A stretch of DNA of 64,000 nt from Rheinheimera riviphila (GCF_004005945.1 NZ_SACS01000016.1:58717-122716), one strand, 5' to 3'; positions 16,819-31,143 are shown, counted from the stretch's first letter. The notes: generated from the sequence alone by a model not told the origin. Translations and numbers: made by a program.

Positions 16819-17751
16819 TTACGCCATCAATACCGGTAATTGCAACGAAAACACCACACCTTGATCTCTGTCGCAGGGCAGCTGGCGCACCATTTCGATC
16901 AATTGCCGTGCAGGGTTGATGTTGAACTGGTGCTGCTCTACTTGCCAGAACAAAGCTTCCAGTGCCGCGCTATAGCCGCTATCCGACACCACCTGCACCT
17001 CACAACATAAGAAATAGCCGGCATCAATGTAGTGATCGTGCAGCACCTCGTCACACTGCCAGTCACCGACTTTTGCCGCGATGTCGTTCCAGGGCAAATT
17101 CAGCTCCCTGATCGGCGTACAGACCACCAGCCGCAGCGTTTTTTCAGCGTGCTGCCGGCATAAATGGTCCCAGTCGGGACTACTATCCGGCAGGTTCCGG
17201 TAACCCCGTTTGGGATACCAGCGCAGCTCCGTTGGCATAGTTTGCGCGAGTTGCTGTTCCAGCGATAGCGACTTTTGGATGGCAGCGAGCGGCAATGGTG
17301 CGGCGCCAGGATGCGCCAGTTTTGCCAGCAACAGCGCCGTTTCGGCTGGCGTAGCATGCTGCGCCATAGCTCGAATGTCAGAAGCACTCAGGCCAGTTTC
17401 GCGTTTCAGCACTTTGCCAAGGGCTTGCGATGATGAATAACCGCAGTGCAGCGCGATATCCGTGACACTTTGATGATTGTCCAACAGCAAAGCTGAAACC
17501 GCCTGTTGCAGGCGAAGGCGGCTTAGATAGCGGCCCGGTGTTTCGTGGAATAACTCACTGAATTGGCGATGAAAATGATATGGCGAAATCGCGCATTTGA
17601 TGGCAATTTGCCGCCACGACAGCGCTTCAGGCAGCTCGTGGTGCAACAGTACCAGCGCCGCCGAAAATCTGCTGTGAATATGCTTGGGCAAGGCTTGAAG
17701 CAATGCCCACTCCGGCACTAACCTATAAGGTAATTCTAGGTTTTTTGTCAT
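16819..17751 (-). CDS. AraC-family regulator with GyrI-like effector domain
   Basis: This 310-aa protein has an N-terminal AraC helix-turn-helix pair (about residues 15-130: ISPYHFHRQFSELFHETPGR and ALHCGYSSSQALGKVLKRET) and a C-terminal GyrI-like small-molecule-binding domain (about 150-305). A longer frame reaches 17823, but its first 24 residues are translated from a dispersed extragenic repeat, so the ATG at 17751 is preferred. The repeat end supplies GAAGGG 9 bases before it. The neighbouring DUF418 gene lies upstream on the same strand. Target genes are unknown. Confidence 0.8.
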   Translation of the reverse strand: MTKNLELPYRLVPEWALLQALPKHIHSRFSAALVLLHHELPEALSWRQIAIKCAISPYHFHRQFSELFHETPGRYLSRLRLQQAVSALLLDNHQSVTDIALHCGYSSSQALGKVLKRETGLSASDIRAMAQHATPAETALLLAKLAHPGAAPLPLAAIQKSLSLEQQLAQTMPTELRWYPKRGYRNLPDSSPDWDHLCRQHAEKTLRLVVCTPIRELNLPWNDIAAKVGDWQCDEVLHDHYIDAGYFLCCEVQVVSDSGYSAALEALFWQVEQHQFNINPARQLIEMVRQLPCDRDQGVVFSLQLPVLMA

Positions 17752-17756
17752 CTGTT

Positions 17757-17792
17757 GATACCCTTCATCCTTGAAGCTACGGGGTTGTTGCA
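17757..17792. repeat. Truncated copy of the extragenic palindromic repeat
   Basis: GATACCCTTCATCCTTGAAG and the following CGGGGTTGTTG match one end of the element at 1943-2069 (read on the other strand). The rest of the element is missing. It sits directly before the AraC/GyrI start. Confidence 0.6.
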
Positions 17793-17847
17793 GTGGCCGC
17801 AGAAATCTTTGCGTTACAGACATCTTTGCGTTACAGAAGTCTTTGCA

Positions 17848-19026
17848 TTAGAAGTAGCCTGACATCCGGCGTAGCAGTTGTTCTAATGGGCCACGACTAA
17901 ACTTTCCAGCATACAACCCTACCAGCAGCATCGAGACCAACGCAATCCCAAGCGCCAGCCACAACAACATCCACTGACCAAAGTGGCCAAACAGCCCTAA
18001 ACCATAACCGCCAAATACCCAACCCGCTATCACACCTTGCAGCACATAACAGGACAAGGTGTTTTTACCCGCCCACACCAATAGTTGCGGCACCGTGATG
18101 ACGCGGGCAACCCAGATAAACAGCCATAAATAGACCAGCGACAATGCCGGAGCCGCCACTGCAGCCAGCACCAAACCACCCAGACTCAGCCATTCATTGG
18201 ATGGTGCGATGAGCCCTCCCATCACGGCGGCATACCAGGCATTTAACGGCAAAGCGATGGCCAACAACAGCGGGCATCGTTTGCCAAGCCAGCGGTAACC
18301 ACTACTTCCGTGGGCAAAAAAGTCCGTTTTAGCCGCCGCCAGCCCAGCGGCAAAAGCCGCAAAAGCTAACGGCCCCTGGAGCAACAGCAATATACCCAAG
18401 GTGGCGGGCCAATCGGCTATTCTCAGCTGCGTTGCTGCGATAAAACTGCCGCCTAAGCCACTAGCTTCGCTCCCGATCACGCCTGGCAACGGCAGTTTCG
18501 GGTTCGCCATGTCCGCAAACAGCACGGCAAGCAGCGTCAGACAGAGCATACTCAACGGCACCATCCAGCCAGCAACCTGCAGTAACCTCGGCACCGTGAA
18601 ATCTTTGATCAACCACAACAAACAGCCAAGCAGCGCATACAGCAGCAAAATATCACCACTAAATACCAGAATTGCGTGCGCCGCTCCCAATAAAGCTAAC
18701 CCGGCCATCCGGCGAAAATACCGCCTGGCAAAGGATGGGGGCTGGTTTGGTAATTCGGGAGCTGGATCAGTCAGCCGTTTCTGCGCCTGAGAAGATCGCT
18801 GCTGGATGGCCATCCCCCAGCCGAAAATAAATGAAAACAACAGAAAAAACTTTAGCTGGAACAAGCACTCCACCAAAAATGCCGCCATTTTGTCAGCCGC
18901 CGAAGCTGGTTTAGCAAACACTTCCTCCACCGGCAACGCCATAAAATGAATATTGACCACGCAGATCCCCAACAGCGCCATCATCCGGATGACGTCCACC
19001 TCATTACTTCGTTTGATTGCTTGCAT
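17848..19026 (-). CDS. DUF418 family membrane protein
   Basis: This 392-aa protein has about nine to ten membrane helices, starting with VDVIRMMALLGICVVNI, and the C-terminal DUF418 signature region near LLVWAGKNTLSCYVLQGVI. It belongs to the same broad fold as membrane acyltransferases (OpgC/YeiB-like), and the YeiB group has no proven substrate. The ATG at 19026 (MQAIKRSNE) is preferred to 19059 because GGAAAA lies before it and homologues begin close to this point. It is upstream of the AraC/GyrI gene on the same strand, 96 bases apart. Confidence 0.8.
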   Translation of the reverse strand: MQAIKRSNEVDVIRMMALLGICVVNIHFMALPVEEVFAKPASAADKMAAFLVECLFQLKFFLLFSFIFGWGMAIQQRSSQAQKRLTDPAPELPNQPPSFARRYFRRMAGLALLGAAHAILVFSGDILLLYALLGCLLWLIKDFTVPRLLQVAGWMVPLSMLCLTLLAVLFADMANPKLPLPGVIGSEASGLGGSFIAATQLRIADWPATLGILLLLQGPLAFAAFAAGLAAAKTDFFAHGSSGYRWLGKRCPLLLAIALPLNAWYAAVMGGLIAPSNEWLSLGGLVLAAVAAPALSLVYLWLFIWVARVITVPQLLVWAGKNTLSCYVLQGVIAGWVFGGYGLGLFGHFGQWMLLWLALGIALVSMLLVGLYAGKFSRGPLEQLLRRMSGYF

Positions 19027-19228
19027 TACATTTTTCCAGTCGTGCTCAGGCCGGAACATGTTGCTTCTGGCACTGAGAATAGCGATTGTTGAGCTCCATC
19101 AGCAGCTGAATTCTGCCAACATTCACTGGAAAAAAAGTGTCTCAGGTTGCTGTTTTGTCGTAATTCTACGATGCACAACCTGATAACCTGCCCCAAGTGA
19201 CAAGCCTGCAATCACTAACCAGCAGTTA

Positions 19229-20077
19229 CTAACCAGTAAGCACCGGCCACCAGGTCGCCATTGTTACGGCGACGATGCCAATCAGTGTTAGCAATGCGCC
19301 AAGCGTCACCACTGCGGCCACGCACCATTTGCGGCCAGCATTAGGCTGACGTTGGCCCCAGAACACCAGTTCGGCCAGCAGCATCGGCACCACATAACAG
19401 GCAAATGAGAAAAAAATATCGGCCGTGCCATCCAGATAACGGGTATTGCCGTTAGGTCCCTGATTCAACACAAACCAGCCATACAGATATAACCGAAAAC
19501 TCCAGACGCCGTTCACCAGCAAAAAACTGTGTACGGCAAAGCGGCGATGCGCTGCAAAATTGCGGGCAACGGCATAACGCCAGGCGAGCACAATGGCCAA
19601 CGGGATCAACAAGCCATTTAGTGTGATGCCGATAGCGCCGACATCGCTGAGTCGACTGCCACTGCCCCAGGTTAAGTAAAGTCCGGTCAGCGCACCGGAA
19701 ATGCCTAAAGTCATAAAAATCCGGCCATTCCAGTGATGCACTTGCGGCCAGCGTTGCCGGATCTGCGGGATCAATTGCAGGATGCCGCAGATGCTGAGCA
19801 ATATCGCTGGCAGAATATGGCTGAAATACACCAGGTTATGGGTCGTTGCCCCCGGTTGATAGCCCATGATGTGGTTACCTTGGTTGACGGCTGCGTAATT
19901 GCCATCAAGCACCGGGCCACCGTAACGCACGGCAATATAACTGGCAAACAACCACTGCCCGATCAATGCCAGCAACCACCAACTGATCACACTGCCCTTT
20001 AACACCCGTGCGGCGAAATGACTGCTGGGCTGCGCCACCACCCGAAAGGTCTGCTCAGCGACATGCTGCTCTGACAT
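19229..20077 (-). CDS. DUF2306 family membrane protein
   Basis: This 282-aa protein has seven to eight helices. Conserved His residues are visible in YFSHILPAILLSICGILQLI and VHHWNGRIFMTLG, as well as FAAHRRFAVHSFLLVNGVWSFR, a pattern typical of DUF2306 proteins. The histidines suggest haem or metal binding, but the function is unknown. The ATG at 20077 is favoured over 20176 because AGGGA lies just upstream. It is divergent from a membrane-anchored AraC regulator that may control it. Confidence 0.8.
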   Translation of the reverse strand: MSEQHVAEQTFRVVAQPSSHFAARVLKGSVISWWLLALIGQWLFASYIAVRYGGPVLDGNYAAVNQGNHIMGYQPGATTHNLVYFSHILPAILLSICGILQLIPQIRQRWPQVHHWNGRIFMTLGISGALTGLYLTWGSGSRLSDVGAIGITLNGLLIPLAIVLAWRYAVARNFAAHRRFAVHSFLLVNGVWSFRLYLYGWFVLNQGPNGNTRYLDGTADIFFSFACYVVPMLLAELVFWGQRQPNAGRKWCVAAVVTLGALLTLIGIVAVTMATWWPVLTG

Positions 20078-20311
20078 ATTTTTTTCCCTGATTGAATCAA
20101 CATTGGCCTTGATCATCGGGCAGTGCACGGCCGTTTTCGCGCCGAATTCGGAATTCGGTGCAAGGTTTTTAGGCAAAAGGAGCGCAAGGCCAGCGGTTTT
20201 TTCGGGTGCAGCCTGGCAGAACTTTCAGCAACACATTTTGTTTTGACCGCGTGGAAAAACTGCTGTTAGCATCAGCTATCGTTAGCCATATTTTCATGCC
20301 GGAGTCGCCCG

Positions 20312-21439
20312 ATGTTCCAGACCATATACACCACGCTGCTGCTGGTCAGTTTTGTGTTGTTGTGCAGCCAACTGTGGGTCCGGCAAAAACAGCCCATCCA
20401 TTTGCTGTTTGCGGCATTTTGTGGCTCCATCGCCATCATGGCGATTAAGCAACTGGGCGGGACAGAACTTGGCTTTTACCAGTATCTGCTGGGTATGGGC
20501 GTCTGTATGACCTGCAATGGTTATTGGCTGGTGGCGCGGGCGTTGTTTCGGCAACAGCAGGCAATACGATTACGACATTTACTTGCGGCAGCCTCTGTTG
20601 CGCTGCTGATTATTACGCTGCAGGCGTTGCAGCTCTTACAGCTGTTCTGGCCACAGAGTTCCCCGCTGATAAACCCTGCCCGGTTTGCGGTGCAGGAACT
20701 GCTGGTTTTACTGTCGTCGTCGTTGATGATGTTGGCCTTCTGGGAAGGCTGTCGTGGTTACCGCACCGCTGATGCCGGTGAGCGTTGGCAGCGGCAGCTG
20801 TTTCTGGGAACTTATGTTGCCGCTATCACCAGTGGGGTCGTCATTGCGAAAATCTGGCAAGCCAATACCGATGTACCTTTGGTGCGTGAGATGTTGGCGG
20901 CCGGCGCGGCTATAGCGGTGCTACTGGTGACACAATGGCTGATTTATAACCGGTTTCATCGACATAACACCGCCATTAAAACTGATGCTTCAACGGACAC
21001 GAATACCGAAACAACCAGCGCAATGGCCCTTGGGTTTGACACCGAAACTGAGGTTTTATCCATCACAGCAGCTGACAAGTTACTTTGTGATGGCATCCGC
21101 CAATTGCTATTTCAGCAGCAGCTCTTTTTGCAAGCAAACCTGCGACTGACCGATCTGGCCAAGCAGCTCGATGTGCCGGAGTACCGGATCAGTAAATTGC
21201 TGCGTTCACAGTTTCAGGCCAGCAACTTTAATCAGTTTATTAATACCCTGCGCATTGCACACGCCAAAACGCTGCTCGCAGATCCCAGCAAAGGACACTG
21301 GCCGGTGGTCGTCGTCGGCTTGGAAAGTGGCTTTGCTTCGGTCGGTCCTTTTAGCCGGGCTTTTAAAACCATGGTCGGCTTTACCCCACATGAGTTCCGT
21401 CAGACTTTTGGTGATAGATTTACCGACAAAGAGCCCTAA
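20312..21439 (+). CDS. Membrane-anchored AraC-family regulator
   Basis: This 375-aa protein has about seven N-terminal membrane helices (residues 1-220) and a cytoplasmic C-terminal AraC domain (about 270-370: LRLTDLAKQLDVPEYRISKL and SGFASVGPFSRAFKTMVGFT). The layout suggests direct sensing of a membrane or periplasmic signal by a DNA-binding protein. GGAG lies 8 bases before the ATG. Its position divergent from the DUF2306 gene suggests a regulator-target pair. Confidence 0.85.
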   Translation: MFQTIYTTLLLVSFVLLCSQLWVRQKQPIHLLFAAFCGSIAIMAIKQLGGTELGFYQYLLGMGVCMTCNGYWLVARALFRQQQAIRLRHLLAAASVALLIITLQALQLLQLFWPQSSPLINPARFAVQELLVLLSSSLMMLAFWEGCRGYRTADAGERWQRQLFLGTYVAAITSGVVIAKIWQANTDVPLVREMLAAGAAIAVLLVTQWLIYNRFHRHNTAIKTDASTDTNTETTSAMALGFDTETEVLSITAADKLLCDGIRQLLFQQQLFLQANLRLTDLAKQLDVPEYRISKLLRSQFQASNFNQFINTLRIAHAKTLLADPSKGHWPVVVVGLESGFASVGPFSRAFKTMVGFTPHEFRQTFGDRFTDKEP

Positions 21440-21471
21440 GCGGTGGCAGACACCGGCAGCAGCTTAGGGCT
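21432..21471 (+). terminator. Terminator-like hairpin after the AraC regulator
   Basis: AGCCCTAAGC (21432-21441, covering the stop codon) pairs with GCTTAGGGCT (21462-21471). A second hairpin CGGTG/CACCG is nested inside. There is little T tract, so function as a terminator is only likely. Confidence 0.45.
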
Positions 21472-21526
21472 TGTGAAGTACAGTATTTATATGATTTGAT
21501 AGCAAAAATATCACGCAGGTGCAGGG

Positions 21527-22408
21527 ATGGACATGTCAGTAACTCACGAACAATGGTTGGCGGCCACCAAAGCAGAGCGTGCCGCAATGTTTCCGATGTC
21601 GCAGCACAGTGATGAAACAACCAACCAATTGCTCAAGCGCTGCCAGCTGTTTGCCAGCGAAAATCCCAGTCTGACGCTGACATTGTTGTATCTGGCGATC
21701 AGTCTGATGGGTTTGTTATTCCAGACCACCCTACTGTACCGTTTTGGGCTGAATGTATTGCCTTATCTGGAAATCAGCGACTTTTTACTGGCGGCACTGA
21801 CCCATCCGGAAGTGGTACTGGCGTTAGCCTTGATGGTATCGGTGTTCGTCGTCGCGATCGCTTTTGAACGGCACTGCCGCAGCAGAATATTCCGCTATGC
21901 GCAGTCAACTGAAAAAAACTTTCAACGCTGGTGGTCCCCGCAACCGACACTCTGGATGCCGTTGTTGTTGATCAGTTATCTGGTGATGGCAGCCTGGAGC
22001 AATGGCAATAAACTGGCAAAAAATATTCGTGCAGATGAAGGTAGCAAGTTGGAAATTCTGCTGGTTTACCCGATGCCGCAAAAAGAGCAGAAAACCTTGA
22101 TCTTACAAGGCGCTAGTCTCATCAGCCGCACCGCCAGTTATCTGTTTATTTATCATGAAAACAGGGTCAAAGTATTACCACACTCCAATGTCGCGGCGTT
22201 GCTGCCGCAAGACAGTTCCGCAGCAGGCTCTACCGATAAAGTGGCAGAGAACATAACTGCCAAGCCCGACCACAAGGAAACCGACGGCGCAACAAGCAGC
22301 ACAATCGACAAAGCCTCGGGTGTCGATACGGACAAAGTTACCGATAAATCAGTAAACCCGGATGCTGAAAAAAAACCGGCCGTCAGCCCGCAACCACCGA
22401 CAAAATAA
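21527..22408 (+). CDS. Hypothetical inner-membrane protein
   Basis: This 293-aa protein (ATG at 21533 is an equally good start) has three hydrophobic segments (about residues 47-72, 84-112 and 147-165). A predicted globular periplasmic or cytoplasmic part follows, then a low-complexity tail rich in Asp, Lys, Ser and Thr (about 235-293). No family is recognised. The tail resembles flexible linkers of envelope proteins. It precedes a run of small lipoprotein genes on the same strand, 215 bases away, so co-regulation is possible but not shown. Confidence 0.65.
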   Translation: MDMSVTHEQWLAATKAERAAMFPMSQHSDETTNQLLKRCQLFASENPSLTLTLLYLAISLMGLLFQTTLLYRFGLNVLPYLEISDFLLAALTHPEVVLALALMVSVFVVAIAFERHCRSRIFRYAQSTEKNFQRWWSPQPTLWMPLLLISYLVMAAWSNGNKLAKNIRADEGSKLEILLVYPMPQKEQKTLILQGASLISRTASYLFIYHENRVKVLPHSNVAALLPQDSSAAGSTDKVAENITAKPDHKETDGATSSTIDKASGVDTDKVTDKSVNPDAEKKPAVSPQPPTK

Positions 22409-22623
22409 CCGCCCGGCGCTTGCAAATAGATTAAACAATGGGCGTGGTGTGTTGTCACCTGCCCCCTCAGCAAAATAATCCACTCATCGGTCAATTTTCG
22501 TGGAAACCGCGGCAAAACGGACTACATTTTCTGAAGCTCGGCGCCATCCAAAGCACAAACTAACAAGACGGCTGACCAACACAAAGAAAACCTTCTCATT
22601 GATCGATACAGCAAGGACGTCTA

Positions 22624-22983
22624 ATGCCATACAGTGTTATCCGGACGCTATGCCTGTTACCCGTTTTGTTCGGCCTTGCTGGCTGTGTCGCTCCGCTACG
22701 CGATTCACCTTCTTCCGCCAAATATATGGTGATCGGTTTTGGTGTGCTGGAAGTACCCAAAGCGCCAACACATTCCAACATTACCGCCGTCAATCTTAAG
22801 TCCTTTGGCTTGGCCATTTCAGATTTTCCCGCTTTTTCATTGGGTCTTGGTTATACCTCCAGCTCAGTGATTGCAGTACCGGCAGACATTCAGCACGCAG
22901 TAGTCGAAGTCAGTACCTGTCCGGCCGGAGACGGGATCAAGATGCAGACAACCTCACACCCAATCGTCAAAAAGGAGCTTTAA
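22624..22983 (+). CDS. Small lipoprotein, unknown function
   Basis: This 119-aa protein has a lipobox (LLPVLFGLAGC; Cys at about residue 21). The mature part has beta-rich stretches (KYMVIGFGVLEVP, FSLGLGYTSSSVIAVP) and a Cys-Pro-Ala segment. No family is recognised. The next gene starts 4 bases after its stop, and a third, 50-aa gene follows, suggesting a three-gene operon of envelope components. Confidence 0.7.
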   Translation: MPYSVIRTLCLLPVLFGLAGCVAPLRDSPSSAKYMVIGFGVLEVPKAPTHSNITAVNLKSFGLAISDFPAFSLGLGYTSSSVIAVPADIQHAVVEVSTCPAGDGIKMQTTSHPIVKKEL

Positions 22984-22987
22984 CGTT

Positions 22988-23644
22988 ATGAAAAGTAAAT
23001 ACTTCACCAAAGCACTGCTGACGCTGTTGTTTAGTCAGCTCATTCTCCTGACCGGCTGTAGCACCCAGGGGTATTCAGTGATCGCCACCACTGCCACCAC
23101 CATTGGTGTTGGTTTGGCACAACAACCCGCCAACGGTACTTTAGATGCAACTTTAGGCTACAAAAGGGCAGAATTTGCGTTAGTGCCGACGAACCGCAAT
23201 GCTGGTGACGACGCCGGAACTAACAACCAAGGTGCCGCCGACAGTGCCGAAGTCATCATGGAATTACGTTATTCCGGCATCTTCGCTACCAGCGACAACA
23301 GTGGCATTTATCAGCGGCTGGCGATTGGCAAAGAAGCGGTAAAATCACAGGGGGCGGCGATTATGTTCGCCAAGGCACCGGATGGCACGCTGTCGACGGA
23401 AGCAACAAAGGCATTAAAGGCGGTGAACACGGTGCATGTGGTTCCAAGTGCCGAAAATCTAACCAAAGGAAAATTATCACAAATATTCAACGGCTCCAAC
23501 GAGGCGCAAAAAGCGTTGTTTAATCAAGCGGCGGTGGACGCTGGTTACAGCAACTTTGGCAGCTTCGCGATAGAATTGAACACCAGTGACGACAAACTGA
23601 AAAAAGTAATCGCTCAGCTTAAAGCCAACGGCATTGCCCTGTAA
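22988..23644 (+). CDS. Lipoprotein, unknown function
   Basis: This 218-aa protein has a lipobox (LFSQLILLTGC, Cys at about residue 24). The mature part includes TIGVGLAQQPANGTLDATLG and a predicted beta-strand segment YKRAEFALVPTNR, which together suggest a surface or outer-membrane partner. The C-terminal half is helical. No family is recognised. It is tightly packed with the preceding lipoprotein gene and with the small gene at 23671. Confidence 0.7.
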   Translation: MKSKYFTKALLTLLFSQLILLTGCSTQGYSVIATTATTIGVGLAQQPANGTLDATLGYKRAEFALVPTNRNAGDDAGTNNQGAADSAEVIMELRYSGIFATSDNSGIYQRLAIGKEAVKSQGAAIMFAKAPDGTLSTEATKALKAVNTVHVVPSAENLTKGKLSQIFNGSNEAQKALFNQAAVDAGYSNFGSFAIELNTSDDKLKKVIAQLKANGIAL

Positions 23645-23670
23645 CTTTATCAACCAAAGGAATGTATTTT

Positions 23671-23823
23671 ATGAACGCTCAAGTTCGCCGCATCGACCTT
23701 GCCACCACCGCCAATCTGGACGCGGAAATTCAGAATCTTTGTGAAAACATGCTCGCGGCACATTTCAAACTAGCCGCTACTTTTGTGTACGAAACACAGC
23801 TGGTATTGATTTTTCAGCGTTAG
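23671..23823 (+). CDS. Small 50-aa protein
   Basis: An ATG at 23671 with RBS AAAGGAA 8 bases upstream (23656-23662) opens a 50-codon frame ending TAG at 23821-23823. The peptide begins MNAQVRRIDLATTANLDAEI and continues as an amphipathic helix with one Cys. It lies 26 bases after the lipoprotein gene on the same strand. No family is recognised. Strong spacing and RBS make it likely to be translated. Confidence 0.55.
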   Translation: MNAQVRRIDLATTANLDAEIQNLCENMLAAHFKLAATFVYETQLVLIFQR

Positions 23824-23834
23824 CCGGGCACGAC

Positions 23835-23860
23835 CCGCTGCCTTAGATATCAGGCAGCGG
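23835..23860. terminator. Hairpin between convergent genes
   Basis: CCGCTGCCT (23835-23843) pairs with AGGCAGCGG (23852-23860). It lies between the small protein gene and the end of the hydrolase gene, overlapping the hydrolase stop codon, and could serve both directions. Confidence 0.5.
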
Positions 23861-25252
23861 ATTTCCAACCTGCTGGCCACCAAAATCTTCCGGCTGTAAC
23901 TCGCTGCTTAACTGAAATATCCCTTGATGCACTACACGTTTCAGCACAATCTCAATCATCAGCGTCTGATTTGCGGCCAGATCCTGGCTGAGCTGTTTAA
24001 AACTGCCTTGATATTCCGCCACCTGATAATAGGCAAAACCACTGCTCGGACGGGCCTGAATTTTAAAACCAAAACAATCCGCCAGTTCCGGTTTTTTCAG
24101 CCAGTTTTTTAGGACATCAAAATCAACGTAATAGGTTAATTTGCCTGGATTTTGCTGGTTAAGCTGGCGATCTACACAAAAACTGCTCGGCAGGTGATTT
24201 TCGTTAAAGTCCGGACCTGCAGTAAATTTAATGTCGTAATCGTGGATTGGATTGCCGCGATCGTCGCTCATCCGAAACACCAGCATGCTATAGCGGCTGG
24301 TGATGAATTTACGGTCAAACAAAAAACCGCTGCTGGCCATGGTGACATGTTCTTGTTTTTGGGTGGTTTTGGTTAGCTGCGCTAAATCTTTAGATAGTTG
24401 CCGATACCCTGCCGCATCCTGCACTTGCAGACATTGTCGAACCCAATACAGTGTCGGATGACTGCCGTCGTCCGCTTTGACGCTGCTCATGATGCCGATG
24501 GCATCACCTGCATGAGCAAGGCCTGGCAAAATACCAAAAGCATAAGTTTCAGCTTGAGCAGTCCGCTGCAATTCAAAGCGATCCTGTTGTTGCACCAAGC
24601 GCAACATCGCATAGTTCAGATTGGCAGCCGCAACCCGCACCACGCCATCGGTGCCGGGCTCGCCGGTATAAGAATTCAGATGGTCGTACAAAGCCCGGTC
24701 GATGCTTTGACCGGTCAGCACAAATACAAACAACTGCTGCGCAACACATTGATAGTGCAACCAGGATTGGTTTAATTGCCAGCTCTGATCACTACCAAGT
24801 TCCAACCAATCCAACACCCCGATGCCAGGCTCGATGCCGAGCGTCAGCGATTTTAAGCGCGATACCCGACTTTTCCCCAGTTGCGCCAAAGACGAGCCAT
24901 GATTGGCTGGCGCCAGCATAATCAGGTGCTGCATCGGGCATTGTGCTAACCGGTCTTTAAAATAAAGTTCCAGCCAACAACGCACCACAGGTCCGCCGGT
25001 CGAATGGGTGATGCAGGCAAATTTTTCATTCGCCTGCAACAGCGGCAGAATTTCAGTATTGACCGCAAACTGCATCCCTCTGGCAATATCATCGACCTTC
25101 ACTTCATCGGCAAAACTGATGTACTTGCCAAGAAACAGCTGGTTAACTCTCAATTGAGGATCATCAACGCCCAGTCTGGCCAGCGCTTCCGGCAAACCGC
25201 CATAAGTGTCAGTGTTGCTCACACTCCAGCCATGCACAAACACAACCAGCAT
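23843..25252 (-). CDS. Alpha/beta hydrolase (lipase/PGAP1-like)
   Basis: This 469-aa protein begins with MLVVFVHGWSVSNTDTYGG, the oxyanion strand-turn of alpha/beta hydrolases. The nucleophile elbow is in ACITHSTGGPVVRCW (HSxGG, Ser about residue 104), followed by LAPANHGSSLAQLGKSR, common in triacylglycerol lipases and PGAP1-like esterases. A C-terminal domain of about 170 residues has no name here. The ATG at 25252 has AAGGAG 6 bases before it; a longer frame to 25459 would run into the czcA gene and is rejected. No signal peptide is present. Confidence 0.8.
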   Translation of the reverse strand: MLVVFVHGWSVSNTDTYGGLPEALARLGVDDPQLRVNQLFLGKYISFADEVKVDDIARGMQFAVNTEILPLLQANEKFACITHSTGGPVVRCWLELYFKDRLAQCPMQHLIMLAPANHGSSLAQLGKSRVSRLKSLTLGIEPGIGVLDWLELGSDQSWQLNQSWLHYQCVAQQLFVFVLTGQSIDRALYDHLNSYTGEPGTDGVVRVAAANLNYAMLRLVQQQDRFELQRTAQAETYAFGILPGLAHAGDAIGIMSSVKADDGSHPTLYWVRQCLQVQDAAGYRQLSKDLAQLTKTTQKQEHVTMASSGFLFDRKFITSRYSMLVFRMSDDRGNPIHDYDIKFTAGPDFNENHLPSSFCVDRQLNQQNPGKLTYYVDFDVLKNWLKKPELADCFGFKIQARPSSGFAYYQVAEYQGSFKQLSQDLAANQTLMIEIVLKRVVHQGIFQLSSELQPEDFGGQQVGNPLPDI

Positions 25253-25440
25253 AAAAAGCTCCTTCTTTTTTCGATGACGCTGAACCAATAATCTAGCTGA
25301 CATGCCAGTATGGAAAGACTGCCGCGAAAAATCCACTGGGGCTTCGCAGAACCAGCAGCATCCCTCACTTTGTTCGGGATTGCGCCGCTGGTCTCTACCC
25401 ATTATCCTTCCATGATTCTGGCTCGATTCAGAGAAGGTCG

Positions 25441-29844
<4,404 letters not shown>

Positions 29845-29848
<4 letters not shown>

Positions 29849-31143
29849 TTTGAATCATCCTGTGGTGACGTTAGCGCCGTCGGGCCATTCACGACCAGCG
29901 GTAAACCAGTGAAGCGTTCTTGTTCCAGCAGTTGCAGATGCAGCCGGTATTGCAGATCCAGCACAGTGCGGCGGGTTTGCAATATCTCCTGCTGTGCCGC
30001 CAGTAAATCGGTCATATCAAACAAACCTTGTTGATACCCAGCCAACATTTGTTGCAATACCCGCTCGGCTGCGGGCAACACGGCAGTGTGGTAATCATGT
30101 AGTTGTGTATTGAGTGCCGTCAGCTGCTGGAAAGAGCGCTCTACCTGCAACACCAGCTGTTGCTGCTGTTGTTGTTGCAACAGTTCCGCTTGCTCCGCCG
30201 CAGCGGCGCTTGCCAGAATATTGCCTTGATTGGGGTTTTCCAGGGTGAGCGGCATACTGAGTTGCAGCACCAAAGCGTTTTCATTCAGCGCTTCGTTCCG
30301 ACGTATCCCGGCGCCGACCGTTAAATCAGCTTGACCAAGTGCTTGTGCCAGCTGCTGCTGACTTTGCACAAACCGGCTTTGGGTCAGCCAATACTGCAGC
30401 TGTGGCGCTTGTTGTAATTGCAGCAATACATCGGCGAGTGGCGGTAATTGCGGCAGCTTGGCTAAATCACCTTCAATGGTTGAAAAATCAGGGGCTTGTA
30501 GCCAGTGCTGCGCCAATAACCGCTGTAAACTTTGCTGCTCCTGCAGCAAAGCCTGTTGCTCCATCCGGCTTTGCAGCACCCGCAGCTCTAAACGTGCGAC
30601 ATCCGCTTCCGGCACCGCACCGGCTTTGGCGCGGATTTTCGCCGCAGCTAATGCTTGTTGTTCAATGGCGATTTTATCCACCGTCCATTGAAGCAAGCCT
30701 TGTTGGTGCAGTAGTTCCAGAAAACTGCGCATGGTCGCGGCCAGCGCATCGACTTTCGCCAGCTGATATTGCTGCTGACTGAGCTGGCTTTGCCACTGAC
30801 TCAGATCCAGCCGTTTTTGCTTTTTATCTCCTAATTCAATCAGCTGACTGAGGCTTAACGTCAGTTCAGCGCTTTTAACGCCGCTACTACTGCCATTGCC
30901 CAAGACATTTTCCAGGCTGATATTCAGTTCCGGATTCGGCGTGAAACCAGCTTGCAACGTTGCGGCATCATTGATGCGCTGCTGATAAGGGTACAGCTGC
31001 AACGCTGGGCTTTGCAGTAAAGTGCGTTTGAGCGCTTCGTTGATAGTGAGTTCGGTAGCCAGAACGGGGGCAGCCGACAGCGCATAGCAAGCCAGCAGCA
31101 TGCCATTAAGCCAGGCCCGGCCACGGGCGAATTTGATAAGCAT
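29845..31143 (-). CDS. czcC: TolC-family outer-membrane channel of the Czc pump
   Basis: This 432-aa protein has a signal peptide (to about residue 30) and two long coiled-coil repeats rich in Gln and Leu, typical of OEP/TolC proteins. It starts its mature part with ELTINEALKRTLLQSPALQL. The ATG at 31143 has GGAG 7 bases before it; the longer frame would need a TTG start. It forms the exit duct for metal ions. It is followed by czcB with coupled translation. Confidence 0.88.
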
